Below the pieces are notes generated by a model. The model made no database searches. It had not been told where the DNA came from and was given only the letters and a program-made list of their open reading frames with translations. This document shows, one piece after another, positions 1 to 7,005 of a stretch of 19,795 bases of DNA. Source of the DNA: UBA8437 sp003445035. Its GTDB lineage: Bacteria; Planctomycetota; Planctomycetia; Planctomycetales; Planctomycetaceae. The first letter of the stretch is position 1; every line of letters begins with the position of its first letter. The position numbers were made by a program, and so were the translations under genes. Location of the stretch: NCBI GenBank assembly GCA_937901285.1, contig CALCHI010000188.1, positions 1 to 19,795 on the forward strand, given 5' to 3'.

Positions 1-389
1 CCCTCCTGGAGTTGCCAGATGCGAGTTTCTTCCATCGCCTTAGTCGATGTGATTCTGTCGGAATCGGTCATCTGTTGCAGGCGGATATAACTGACAACCG
101 AAACGTCTCCCAATAAACGGAAATGAGGGGAACTGATTGTCGATTGCCGTGTGGTGCCGTCGGGTTCAGCACAGAGGTAATATTCGTGAAACGGCATCCC
201 GTGCACGAGGTGTCCGGCGGCTTCCGGTTCAAACGCGGTGAGACTGTCGTCGCAGAGTTGCTGGTATTTGTCCCAATCCTGTTGGTCGATCGAATCGAGC
301 AGGTCCTGGGAAAGCTGCAAGAGGGCCGCCGTGATGTCCTCGAGTGACGAAGCGTCGAGAGAGGGGGCTTGCGAGAGTTGATCCGTCAT
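1..389 (-). CDS. CaMKII association-domain (SnoaL-like fold) protein, 3' end cut by window edge
   Basis: A reading frame opens at ATG 389-387 and stays open to the left edge, giving 129 residues. The translation resembles the association (oligomerisation) domain of calcium/calmodulin-dependent protein kinase II. It has an N-terminal helix with LLQLSQDLLDSID, then a W-x-x-Y segment with LTAFEPEAAGHLVHGMPFH, and near the cut end RLLGDVSVVSYIRL followed by EETRIWQL. Bacterial stand-alone versions belong to the SnoaL/NTF2-like cone-fold group and usually have about 130-150 residues, so little is missing. No kinase domain is attached. Its start overlaps the stop of the Nramp-type gene by 4 nt (ATGA), so the two are probably translationally coupled. 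The role is unknown; such proteins usually form ring oligomers that may bind a small ligand. Family assignment is firm, function is not. Confidence 0.85.
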   Translation of the reverse strand, partial: MTDQLSQAPSLDASSLEDITAALLQLSQDLLDSIDQQDWDKYQQLCDDSLTAFEPEAAGHLVHGMPFHEYYLCAEPDGTTRQSTISSPHFRLLGDVSVVSYIRLQQMTDSDRITSTKAMEETRIWQLQE

Positions 390-1708
390 GCCGAAGCCTC
401 GAGCCATGTTGAGATCTTGGGGAAAACCTTGGCAACGGCGGTGTAGGTCGCCATGGCCAACAGGAGAGCGAACCCGGTCCACGCCAAGAGGTTTGAGAAC
501 GGTTTGTTGGTGTCCTCGCCCATGATGTCCTTCTGGTTGGTCAACCAGATCAAGGCCCACGCTGTCAGAGGAGCCGCAAGGACGGTGACGGCCTGGGCGG
601 CAACGACAGCGGGTACGGGGTCAAAATCGAGCTTGATAACGAACAGCGCGACACCCATCCCGATCAAAAGAACCGTGACGGTGAGGCCTCGGGTCGCCGG
701 TTGATCGGGCCGACTGCCCAGTCCGAGCCCGTCGGCGAGAATGAATCCTCCGATCATCGAGTTGACCAGGAAGGAGGAATAGGCCGCTGCAAAAAGCCCA
801 GTGCAAAACAGTGGGCGTCCCCACGTACCAAAGAGAGGGGCAAGTTGTGAGGCGACTTCTGTGTAATTCTTCAACGGTTGCCCTCTGAGAACCGCAGCCG
901 CGGTGCACATGATCATTAGTGTAATCAAGGCCATCAGAACCGAGCCCACACGAGCGTCGAGAAGGCCGTTGGCTACATCTTTGCGTGTCCATCCCTTTTG
1001 CTGAACGAGATAGGTCTGATAGAACGCCGCGGTAATGACGAAGGTGGTGCCAACAAGACCCAGGAGAGAGAAGTCGAGAAGGGGAGTTGTGGCGGCCTCT
1101 GCGAGTTCCGCTGCCGGAGGGGGAGCCTGATTGGCGAGTGCAAAACTGAGGTTGAGCGCGAAGGAGATCAGCATCAAACCGACGAAACACATCATCAGCC
1201 GTTCCAACGCGCGATACAGGTTTTTGAAGGCCAACAGGAAGGCTATGGCGAGTGCGTTGAAGGCGACGATCGAGTAATCGAGCAACGGGAGGATCGATTC
1301 ACGACTGTCGGGCGAAAGCAAATCCCGTGAAAGTTCTTTGACCGCCGCGTCAACTCCCAGGTTGTTGCCGAATTGAAACGAGGCGGAGATGAAGAAAGTC
1401 CCAATTCCGATCAATACCGCCAGTGGACGGCCGATCTTTTCGCTCAGGATCTCCAGTGGTGATTGGCTCGACACCGAACCGAGACGTGCACCCATTTGCA
1501 TGAAAGTCATCATGAACACAACTGCCACGAGCACGACCCACATCAAAGCGAAACCGTGGGTGGCTCCAACCTGGGAACTCGTGGTGATGCTTCCGGGTCC
1601 GATCACGACACACGCGATGATCAGGCCCGGGCCGACCCTGTGATACCACTTGGCAGTTGAGGCATCGGTAGTGGAAGCAGATGGCGCGACGGGTTGTGAA
1701 TCACTCAT
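386..1708 (-). CDS. Divergent Nramp-family metal-ion transporter
   Basis: This 440-aa polytopic inner-membrane protein has the Nramp/SLC11 layout. The first transmembrane helix begins with VGPGLIIA (residues 25-32), and a helix near 215-236 aligns in register with the canonical sixth helix (GTT at 220-222 and LVQ at 234-236). Nramp proteins are proton-coupled importers of Mn2+ or Fe2+. Here, however, the helix-1 metal motif DPGN is replaced by GPGS (37-40), and the helix-6 motif MPH is replaced by VIT (224-226). The usual Asp, Asn and Met ligands are therefore absent. Nramp-related magnesium transporters also lack the methionine, but the substrate here cannot be read from the sequence. The ATG at 1708 follows the FHA gene by 33 nt and has only a weak Shine-Dalgarno site. 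The 3' end overlaps the CaMKII-association-domain gene by 4 nt. Confidence 0.85.
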   Translation of the reverse strand: MSDSQPVAPSASTTDASTAKWYHRVGPGLIIACVVIGPGSITTSSQVGATHGFALMWVVLVAVVFMMTFMQMGARLGSVSSQSPLEILSEKIGRPLAVLIGIGTFFISASFQFGNNLGVDAAVKELSRDLLSPDSRESILPLLDYSIVAFNALAIAFLLAFKNLYRALERLMMCFVGLMLISFALNLSFALANQAPPPAAELAEAATTPLLDFSLLGLVGTTFVITAAFYQTYLVQQKGWTRKDVANGLLDARVGSVLMALITLMIMCTAAAVLRGQPLKNYTEVASQLAPLFGTWGRPLFCTGLFAAAYSSFLVNSMIGGFILADGLGLGSRPDQPATRGLTVTVLLIGMGVALFVIKLDFDPVPAVVAAQAVTVLAAPLTAWALIWLTNQKDIMGEDTNKPFSNLLAWTGFALLLAMATYTAVAKVFPKISTWLEASA

Positions 1709-1741
1709 GTGATCGCCAGTTGAGATGAGGGTGGGTTCGAG

Positions 1742-2851
1742 TCAATCGCCGAATTGGCCAAGAAAATCCATCAGGTTGTCGTCGTCTTTGTCGTCGTCTT
1801 TGTCGTCGTCAACAAAATCCAGGTTGTCAACTTGGTTGTCGTTGTCGTTGTCGGCAGGGTCGGGTTCGATGTCCGCTGCGAATCCTGCCGAAGTGTCGGC
1901 GAGTTGGTCGGTGGGAATTTCGTCGTCAAAGACGGAGTCGTTGGCCGGGTCGTCTTCAACAGGCGTTTGTTCGGAGGTTTCAACTGAGACCGCATCCAGT
2001 TGAGCCTGTTGAGCGGCGCCGACGGTTCCGTCGTCGGAGGGAACCATATCGGTTGGGGGATCCTCGCCCGGCTCCTCCATCAGGTCGTCGTCGTTGACTT
2101 CGGCATCTTCGACGTCACGCCGGCGTCGACGGAAAAGTCCGAACAGGGACCGGGATTTGAGGGGTGGGTCTTCGGTGTCGTCGGGAGAGAAATCTGGATC
2201 AGAGTCAGCGGAATCGGTGTCGGTCGGATCACTTCCAATCTCTTCGACGTCAAAAGGCTCGGTTTCGTCTGTGGTGTCGAGTTCAAGATCGATCACCGAA
2301 GACTCGTCGTCGCTTTGAGGATCGTCACCTTCAAGAGCGTTTGCGACGGGAAGATCGTTGGGAGATGGCCCAGTGGGCTGTGCGGCATCGTGAACGGCGT
2401 CGATCACGGGATCAGACTCCCCGGGTGGGGCGTCGGTTACGTGATCGGTGACTTCATCGGCGAGTTCTTCAAAGGATGGGAATTCTGCCGTGTCATCGAG
2501 GTCTGCGGTCGGGTCGAAATCGGTAACGTGATCGGCGGAGAACGTACCTGAGCCTGTGGAGATGTGCACAATGAATTTAACCGGCCCGACGGTGACCGTG
2601 TCGCCGTCGGAGAGCAAAACATCTTTTCCGGTGGGGATCGTGCGGTCGGCGATTTGCGTTCCGTTGGAACTTCCCAGATCCCTGATCAGGATGCGTTCAC
2701 CGTCCAGGGTGAATTGACAGTGACGTCGACTGACATCGGCTACGGGGATCCGCAATTGACATTCCTTGCCGCGGCCAACGACAGTGTCACGGCGCAGCGG
2801 AACATCACGGACGCGGGATTTGTCGTGGACGACTTCGAGTCGGACGTCCAT
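1742..2851 (-). CDS. FHA-domain protein with long acidic tail
   Basis: The protein has 369 aa from the ATG at 2851-2849. The frame also permits a start 20 codons upstream, at 2911, but MDVRLEVVH begins the FHA fold directly, so I prefer the later start. Residues 1-98 form a forkhead-associated domain with the phosphothreonine-binding signatures GRG (26-28), SRRH (41-44) and SSNG (61-64). The remaining ~270 residues are low-complexity, very rich in Asp/Glu and probably disordered. They are interrupted by one basic patch (LFGLFRRRRRD) and end in (DDDK)2DDD followed by NLMDFLGQFGD. There is no signal peptide or membrane helix, so it is cytoplasmic. FHA domains read Ser/Thr-kinase signalling, which is plentiful in Planctomycetota. 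The gene lies 104 nt behind clpX and 33 nt ahead of the transporter gene. The phosphorylated partner is unknown. Confidence 0.88.
   Translation of the reverse strand: MDVRLEVVHDKSRVRDVPLRRDTVVGRGKECQLRIPVADVSRRHCQFTLDGERILIRDLGSSNGTQIADRTIPTGKDVLLSDGDTVTVGPVKFIVHISTGSGTFSADHVTDFDPTADLDDTAEFPSFEELADEVTDHVTDAPPGESDPVIDAVHDAAQPTGPSPNDLPVANALEGDDPQSDDESSVIDLELDTTDETEPFDVEEIGSDPTDTDSADSDPDFSPDDTEDPPLKSRSLFGLFRRRRRDVEDAEVNDDDLMEEPGEDPPTDMVPSDDGTVGAAQQAQLDAVSVETSEQTPVEDDPANDSVFDDEIPTDQLADTSAGFAADIEPDPADNDNDNQVDNLDFVDDDKDDDKDDDNLMDFLGQFGD
1778..1810. repeat. 12-bp in-frame tandem repeat in the FHA-protein tail
   Basis: The unit gtcgtcgtcttt occurs twice in full (1778-1789 and 1790-1801), followed by a nine-base partial copy (1802-1810). 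On the coding minus strand it encodes (DDDK)2DDD. Because the unit is 12 bp, gain or loss of copies keeps the reading frame and only changes the length of the acidic tail. A shorter imperfect run of the same type (gttgtc) continues at about 1835-1852. Confidence 0.9.
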
Positions 2852-2955
2852 GGGCACTGGCGACGAGTTGAGCAAATGGAAGCAGTCGGCCGTCGGCCGG
2901 CAAAACCCCATAATAGCCAGGGTTCCCGACGATTCTCAAACCGACTGGCCGCACA

Positions 2956-4248
<1,293 letters not shown>

Positions 4249-4325
4249 GTCGCGTCTCGTGTTGTATGCCGCTGTAGAGGGTGGCAGGCCGTTATTGGTA
4301 GTGTTTTCGGAAAGTTGCCGGGTCG

Positions 4326-4616
4326 TCAGGTGTCGTTTGGGACATCGTGACTGCGGGACGGCAAGATCCGACTCTTGATGAATCGGAATTCTTCGTCCGT
4401 GAGGTCACCCTGACGCCGCATTTCTTCGTACAGAACCAGCAATTGTTCCGGATCAGCGGCATTCTCGGACGCGTTTTCATGAAATCTGGTCCGAATCCAG
4501 AAGCCAATCAACAGAAGGACCGCAAGGATGCCGAGCAGCACGGCCATTGTCGGCAGAAATGTTGACCGGGAGACGAGATCTCGAAGGTCCGTGGCGGCGA
4601 GAATTGTCTTTCTCAT
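4326..4616 (-). CDS. Small single-pass membrane protein with SHOCT-like C-terminus
   Basis: Starting at the ATG at 4616-4614, the product has 96 aa. The frame is open further upstream to 4703, but those extra 29 residues look non-coding and would overlap the promoter seen at 4675-4703. A single hydrophobic helix spans about residues 19-39 (FLPTMAVLLGILAVLLLIGFW). It is followed by a basic stop-transfer residue pair and a cytoplasmic tail. The tail contains LLVLYEEMRRQGDLTDEEFRFIKSR, written here from two overlapping parts: LLVLYEEMRRQGDL and DLTDEEFRFIKSR. That pattern, with Leu/Tyr-rich helix, G-x-L-T/S-x-E-E-F and K, resembles the SHOCT short C-terminal oligomerisation domain. Function is unknown. 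It is the first gene of the minus-strand run leading into clpX. Confidence 0.72.
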   Translation of the reverse strand: MRKTILAATDLRDLVSRSTFLPTMAVLLGILAVLLLIGFWIRTRFHENASENAADPEQLLVLYEEMRRQGDLTDEEFRFIKSRILPSRSHDVPNDT

Positions 4617-4674
4617 GAGGGATTGCTGGGAAAACGTGTCGTGGGGAACGTGCGGATGTGTCGGAAGTGATCCA

Positions 4675-4703
4675 ATTATCCGGCGGGGTTTGGTGCTCGG
4701 CAA
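4675..4703 (-). promoter_or_regulatory. Predicted sigma-70-type promoter for the SHOCT-like gene and clpX run
   Basis: On the minus strand, TTGCCG (4703-4698) is followed after 17 nt by GATAAT (4680-4675). This matches the -35 consensus at four of six positions and the -10 consensus at five of six. Transcription would start near 4668, about 50 nt ahead of the ATG at 4616. It is back-to-back with the plus-strand promoter at 4752-4780. It is a prediction from sequence only. Confidence 0.5.
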
Positions 4704-4751
4704 GTGGTGCCGACACCGGGAACTCCTTTTTGGACCTCATTGGGCGGTTTG

Positions 4752-4780
4752 TTGCGGCAACCCGCGAGGCATCCTAAAAT
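4752..4780 (+). promoter_or_regulatory. Predicted sigma-70-type promoter for the 161-aa protein and eda
   Basis: TTGCGG (4752-4757), a 17-nt spacer and TAAAAT (4775-4780) form a plausible promoter with a good -10 and a weak -35. Transcription would begin near 4787. This supports the GTG start at 4818 for the next gene rather than the in-frame ATG at 4704, which would lie upstream of the transcript. Confidence 0.5.
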
Positions 4781-4817
4781 CGCAGCCGGCACCCAAATCA
4801 CACGCGGGGATGGGAAC

Positions 4818-5303
4818 GTGGATTTCCAGGAACGACTGCAACGAGCCGTCGAACGGGGGCAACAGGCTCGAGATTCCCGTGGTCGGGAAGCGGCCGCGAA
4901 GGCGCTGTCGGAGGAGGAATCTCGGAGTTTGCACTCCGAATACCGACTGGAACTCAGCGACCGCATTGGAACATGCCTGGATCAGTTGGTGGATCAGTTT
5001 CCGGGATTTCAACTCGAGTCAATCGTTGGCGACGAGGGTTGGGGATCGGTGGTCATCCGGGACGACATCGCCTTGGGCGAAGGCGGTAAACCTGTCAATC
5101 TGTACAGCCGGATGCAGATGCTGATCCGTCCGTTTTCGGACGGTCGGATTGTCGAAATGGTTGCCAAGGCGACGATCCGCAATCGTGAGGTGTTCAATAG
5201 ATCTCGGTACCAGATGCTCGGGCAGGTCGACGTCGAAAGTTTTGCTGAGAACATCGACTTGTGGGTTCTCGAATATGCTGAAAAATTTGCGGCCACGGAA
5301 TAG
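4818..5303 (+). CDS. Conserved-looking hypothetical cytoplasmic protein (161 aa)
   Basis: I do not recognise this family. The frame is open from 4704, but the GTG at 4818 is the better start. It lies just downstream of a purine-rich GGGGATGGG stretch and of a predicted promoter, and residues before it are Pro/Thr-rich and unlike the rest. The product is soluble with no signal peptide. An N-terminal charged, helix-prone part (Q/R/E-rich, about residues 1-45) is followed by an alpha/beta part. That part contains LDQLVDQFPGFQLESIV, GWGSVVIRDDIAL and a C-terminal YAEKF helix. Its stop codon (5301-5303) overlaps the AGGAGG ribosome-binding site of the aldolase gene 10 nt later, so the two are almost certainly co-transcribed. 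A metabolic or structural role cannot be assigned. Confidence 0.75.
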   Translation: MDFQERLQRAVERGQQARDSRGREAAAKALSEEESRSLHSEYRLELSDRIGTCLDQLVDQFPGFQLESIVGDEGWGSVVIRDDIALGEGGKPVNLYSRMQMLIRPFSDGRIVEMVAKATIRNREVFNRSRYQMLGQVDVESFAENIDLWVLEYAEKFAATE

Positions 5304-5307
5304 GAGG
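5302..5307 (+). promoter_or_regulatory. Perfect Shine-Dalgarno site deciding the GTG start of eda
   Basis: AGGAGG lies 5 nt ahead of GTG 5313 and overlaps the stop codon TAG (5301-5303) of the preceding gene. It is one of the few strong ribosome-binding sites in this window and fixes the start of the aldolase. Confidence 0.8.
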
Positions 5308-5312
5308 CTGTC

Positions 5313-5963
5313 GTGAGTCGAGAAGTGGATTTGCAGCGTGTGCTTGACGGCGGGGTGGTGGCAATCATCCGTGCATCGTCGGGTGAACAACTGGTGGATG
5401 TGGCCGAGGCGCTCTACTCCGGAGGGATCGACGTGATCGAGGTCACGTTCACGGTTCCGAAGGTTCTGGAGATCATCTCGGCTGTCCGCGACAGGCTTGG
5501 AGACAGGATCCTGTTGGGTGCCGGCACGGTACTGGACGCCGAGACCGCTCGGGCGGCAATGCTGGCCGGCGCCGAGTTTATCGTCTGTCCGACGGTCAAT
5601 CTCGATGTGATCCGGATGTGTCGGCGTTACGACAAGCTGGTGATGCCGGGGGCATTGACACCGACAGAGGTTGTGTCGGCCTGGGAGGCGGGGGCGGATA
5701 TCGTGAAGGTGTTTCCGGCTGACGTTGGTGGCCCGGGTTATCTCAAGGCGTTGCACGGCCCATTACCGCAGGTCAAGCTGCTGCCCACCGGCGGAGTCGA
5801 CCTGGAGACCATCGGCGGGTTCTTTGCCGCGGGTGCCTGTGCCGTGGGACTGGGCAGCGCCCTGGTCGAGAAGCAGGCGGTCGCCGATGGCGACATGACC
5901 CGTATCCGATCGCAGGCTGAGGCCTACGTCGCGGCGGTGGCCGCTGCCAGGGGGGCGGAGTAG
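5313..5963 (+). CDS. eda: KDPG/KHG aldolase family protein
   Basis: This 216-aa class I aldolase cleaves 2-keto-3-deoxy-6-phosphogluconate (or 4-hydroxy-2-oxoglutarate) to pyruvate and an aldehyde, as in the Entner-Doudoroff and sugar-acid pathways. The TIM-barrel motifs are in order: the catalytic Glu in VIEVTF (E43), LGAGTVLD (about 68-75), FIVCPTVN (89-96), MPGALTPTE (111-119), the Schiff-base lysine in DIVKVFPA (K132) and the phosphate-binding LPTGGVD. All key residues are present and the length is normal for the family (about 205-220). It starts with GTG after a perfect Shine-Dalgarno site. It is co-transcribed with the upstream 161-aa gene and converges on the tatA gene with only 9 nt between stop codons. 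KDPG versus KHG or KDPGal specificity cannot be told from sequence alone. Confidence 0.93.
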   Translation: MSREVDLQRVLDGGVVAIIRASSGEQLVDVAEALYSGGIDVIEVTFTVPKVLEIISAVRDRLGDRILLGAGTVLDAETARAAMLAGAEFIVCPTVNLDVIRMCRRYDKLVMPGALTPTEVVSAWEAGADIVKVFPADVGGPGYLKALHGPLPQVKLLPTGGVDLETIGGFFAAGACAVGLGSALVEKQAVADGDMTRIRSQAEAYVAAVAAARGAE

Positions 5964-5972
5964 CCCGGGCGG

Positions 5973-6338
5973 CTATTCCGAGTCAGCAGCACCCTCAGCT
6001 CGGTTGAGTTGCGAGGTGTCATCCGGGACTTCGCTTTCGGCCTGGTCGTCACCAACTGGTTCGGTGTCGTCCACCGCCACGGGTGGTTCGAACTTCGGGG
6101 CCGTCACATTGTCGAGTTCGTCGTCGGCCAGGGGCCGTTCGGCGGTTGGGCCGGGGTCATACGACGCCGCGCCGTGCACCTCGTCTTCGATGCCCCGCAT
6201 GCCCTTCTTGAACTCGGTGAGTCCCTTGCCCATGTTGCGGGCCACTTCAGGGAGTTTCTTTCCGAAGAGGAGCAGGGCAATGAACAGGACGATGATCATT
6301 TCCTGGTAGCCGAAACCAAAAGCCAAAACGGCGTCCAT
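5973..6338 (-). CDS. tatA: TatA/E-type twin-arginine translocase subunit, long acidic tail
   Basis: The product is a 121-aa single-pass membrane protein. A short N-terminal periplasmic segment ends in FGYQE. A transmembrane helix follows at about residues 13-26 (MIIVLFIALLLF), then the FGKKLPEVAR hinge and an amphipathic helix with GKGLTEFKKGMRGIEDEV. This is the TatA pore-forming family. The ~75-residue C-terminal tail is rich in Asp/Glu/Pro and probably disordered. TatA oligomers form the export path for folded proteins bearing RR signal peptides, together with TatC, which is not in this window. A second, shorter TatA-like gene lies 51 nt upstream on the same strand. TatB is the alternative, but the EFKKGM motif and short helix favour TatA. 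Confidence 0.9.
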   Translation of the reverse strand: MDAVLAFGFGYQEMIIVLFIALLLFGKKLPEVARNMGKGLTEFKKGMRGIEDEVHGAASYDPGPTAERPLADDELDNVTAPKFEPPVAVDDTEPVGDDQAESEVPDDTSQLNRAEGAADSE

Positions 6339-6389
6339 GGGAAGGATCTCTTGCGGGGGAAATGGAACAGGACGGGAGGGTGGGGAAGG

Positions 6390-6569
6390 TCACACGTCTT
6401 CAGGAGGTGTGTCGCCGTCTTCGGGGTCGTCGGCGTCGTTGATTCCCTTCTTGAACTCGGTCACGCTCTGGCCGATGGACCGCATCATGGTCGGGATTCG
6501 TTTCCCACCAAAGAAAAGCAGGACGATCACCAGCACGATCAGCATCTGCCAAATGCCGGGGGTAAACAT
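6390..6569 (-). CDS. tatA: Short TatA-like protein (59 aa)
   Basis: A 59-aa frame starts at ATG 6569-6567 and stops at TGA 6392-6390. The translation begins MFTPGIWQML, continues with a hydrophobic helix IVLVIVLLFF (11-20), then the hinge GGKRIP (21-26) and an amphipathic helix ending in SVTEFKKGI (35-43), and closes with a short acidic tail. The helix-FGxxRIP-EFKKG arrangement is diagnostic for TatA/E subunits, and 59 aa is near the lower limit for a functional one. It is 51 nt upstream of the longer TatA gene, so the two are likely in one transcript driven by the promoter at 6818-6845. The two may be specialised for different substrates or assemble in mixed complexes. Confidence 0.88.
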   Translation of the reverse strand: MFTPGIWQMLIVLVIVLLFFGGKRIPTMMRSIGQSVTEFKKGINDADDPEDGDTPPEDV

Positions 6570-6817
6570 GGTTCAGTGGCCTTGAAAGTGTTGGGCTGAA
6601 GGCGTCGGCAATAAGCTCGGTGGTACAGCAGCCAAGGGAAGCCGTAGAAGAGGGGTCTGCCTGATCACGACCAAACCGGACGTCTGCGAAGCGGGTTGGC
6701 CGGTCCTGTTTCGGGGAGCCGTGACGGGCACTCAGCCTCGGGGCAGGAAACCCCTCTGACGCCCACTCGTTCGTCCCGCCGGGAGGACCGGCAGGAAGGT
6801 CGAGCGGAACGGGGGTC

Positions 6818-6845
6818 ATTGTAACCCGTGCGGGGGGGGTGTCAA
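6818..6845 (-). promoter_or_regulatory. Near-consensus sigma-70 promoter with a C8 spacer tract, upstream of the tatA pair
   Basis: On the minus strand a perfect -35 TTGACA (6845-6840) is followed by a 16-nt spacer and TACAAT (6823-6818), which is five of six against TATAAT. It is the best promoter match in the window. The first eight spacer bases are all C (6839-6832). Transcription would start near 6811 and leave an untranslated leader of about 240 nt before the short tatA gene at 6569. I could see no recognised riboswitch or reading frame in that leader. Confidence 0.6.
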
Positions 6846-6882
6846 CGGTTGTGTTCGGCCCCTTGTGCGGAGCCCCCGGGGA

Positions 6883-6910
6883 TTGCCTTTCTGGAATCGA
6901 TCCGTATGCT
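6883..6910 (+). promoter_or_regulatory. Possible promoter for the GT-C-like membrane protein
   Basis: TTGCCT (6883-6888), a 16-nt spacer and TATGCT (6905-6910) each match the sigma-70 consensus at four of six positions. The predicted start near 6917 would leave a leader of about 90 nt before the ATG at 7006. Confidence 0.35.
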
Positions 6911-7005
6911 GAGCGTTGGACCTGTCGGCGAGCAAGGCTGGGAACTGAGCTTATCGGCAGAAGTGGTGGGGACCGTCTTGGGTCCAGGGGTCAGGCGACC
7001 GGGTT

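Larger units (their letters stand above)
6570..7005. other. Divergent intergenic region between tatA and the membrane-protein gene
   Basis: These 436 bases hold no convincing gene. They contain the strong minus-strand promoter at 6818-6845 with its ~240-nt leader toward tatA, and a weaker plus-strand promoter at 6883-6910 toward the gene at 7006. A frame on the minus strand from 6819 runs through the leader and across the short tatA gene, but its composition (Pro/Arg-rich, no domain) argues against coding. Confidence 0.6.

Noticed and set aside
1754..1987. 77-codon Val-rich plus-strand frame over the Asp-rich tail
   Set aside because: It is simply the complement of Asp codons (GTC/GTT for GAC/AAC) in the FHA gene; no signal of its own.
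2895..2917. Inverted repeat CGGCC-GTC-GGCCG between clpX and the FHA gene as a terminator
   Set aside because: Short stem, three-base loop and no following T-run in the minus direction; composition alone in this GC-rich DNA could produce it.
4704..4817. N-terminal extension of the 161-aa protein to the ATG at 4704
   Set aside because: It would begin upstream of the predicted promoter at 4752-4780, and the added residues differ in composition from the rest.
5019..5756. 245-codon minus-strand frame opposite the aldolase
   Set aside because: His/Arg/Asp-rich shadow; the plus strand has the complete class I aldolase active site.
5961..5975. Small inverted repeat TAGCC-CGGGC-GGCTA between eda and tatA as a terminator
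   Set aside because: Only five base pairs, includes the stop codon, and has no T-run on either strand.
6400..6819. 139-codon minus-strand frame beginning at the strong tat promoter
   Set aside because: It is Pro/Arg/His-rich with no domain, and its second half overlaps the short tatA gene, whose translation is clearly a TatA protein. Its ATG also lies within the -10 box.
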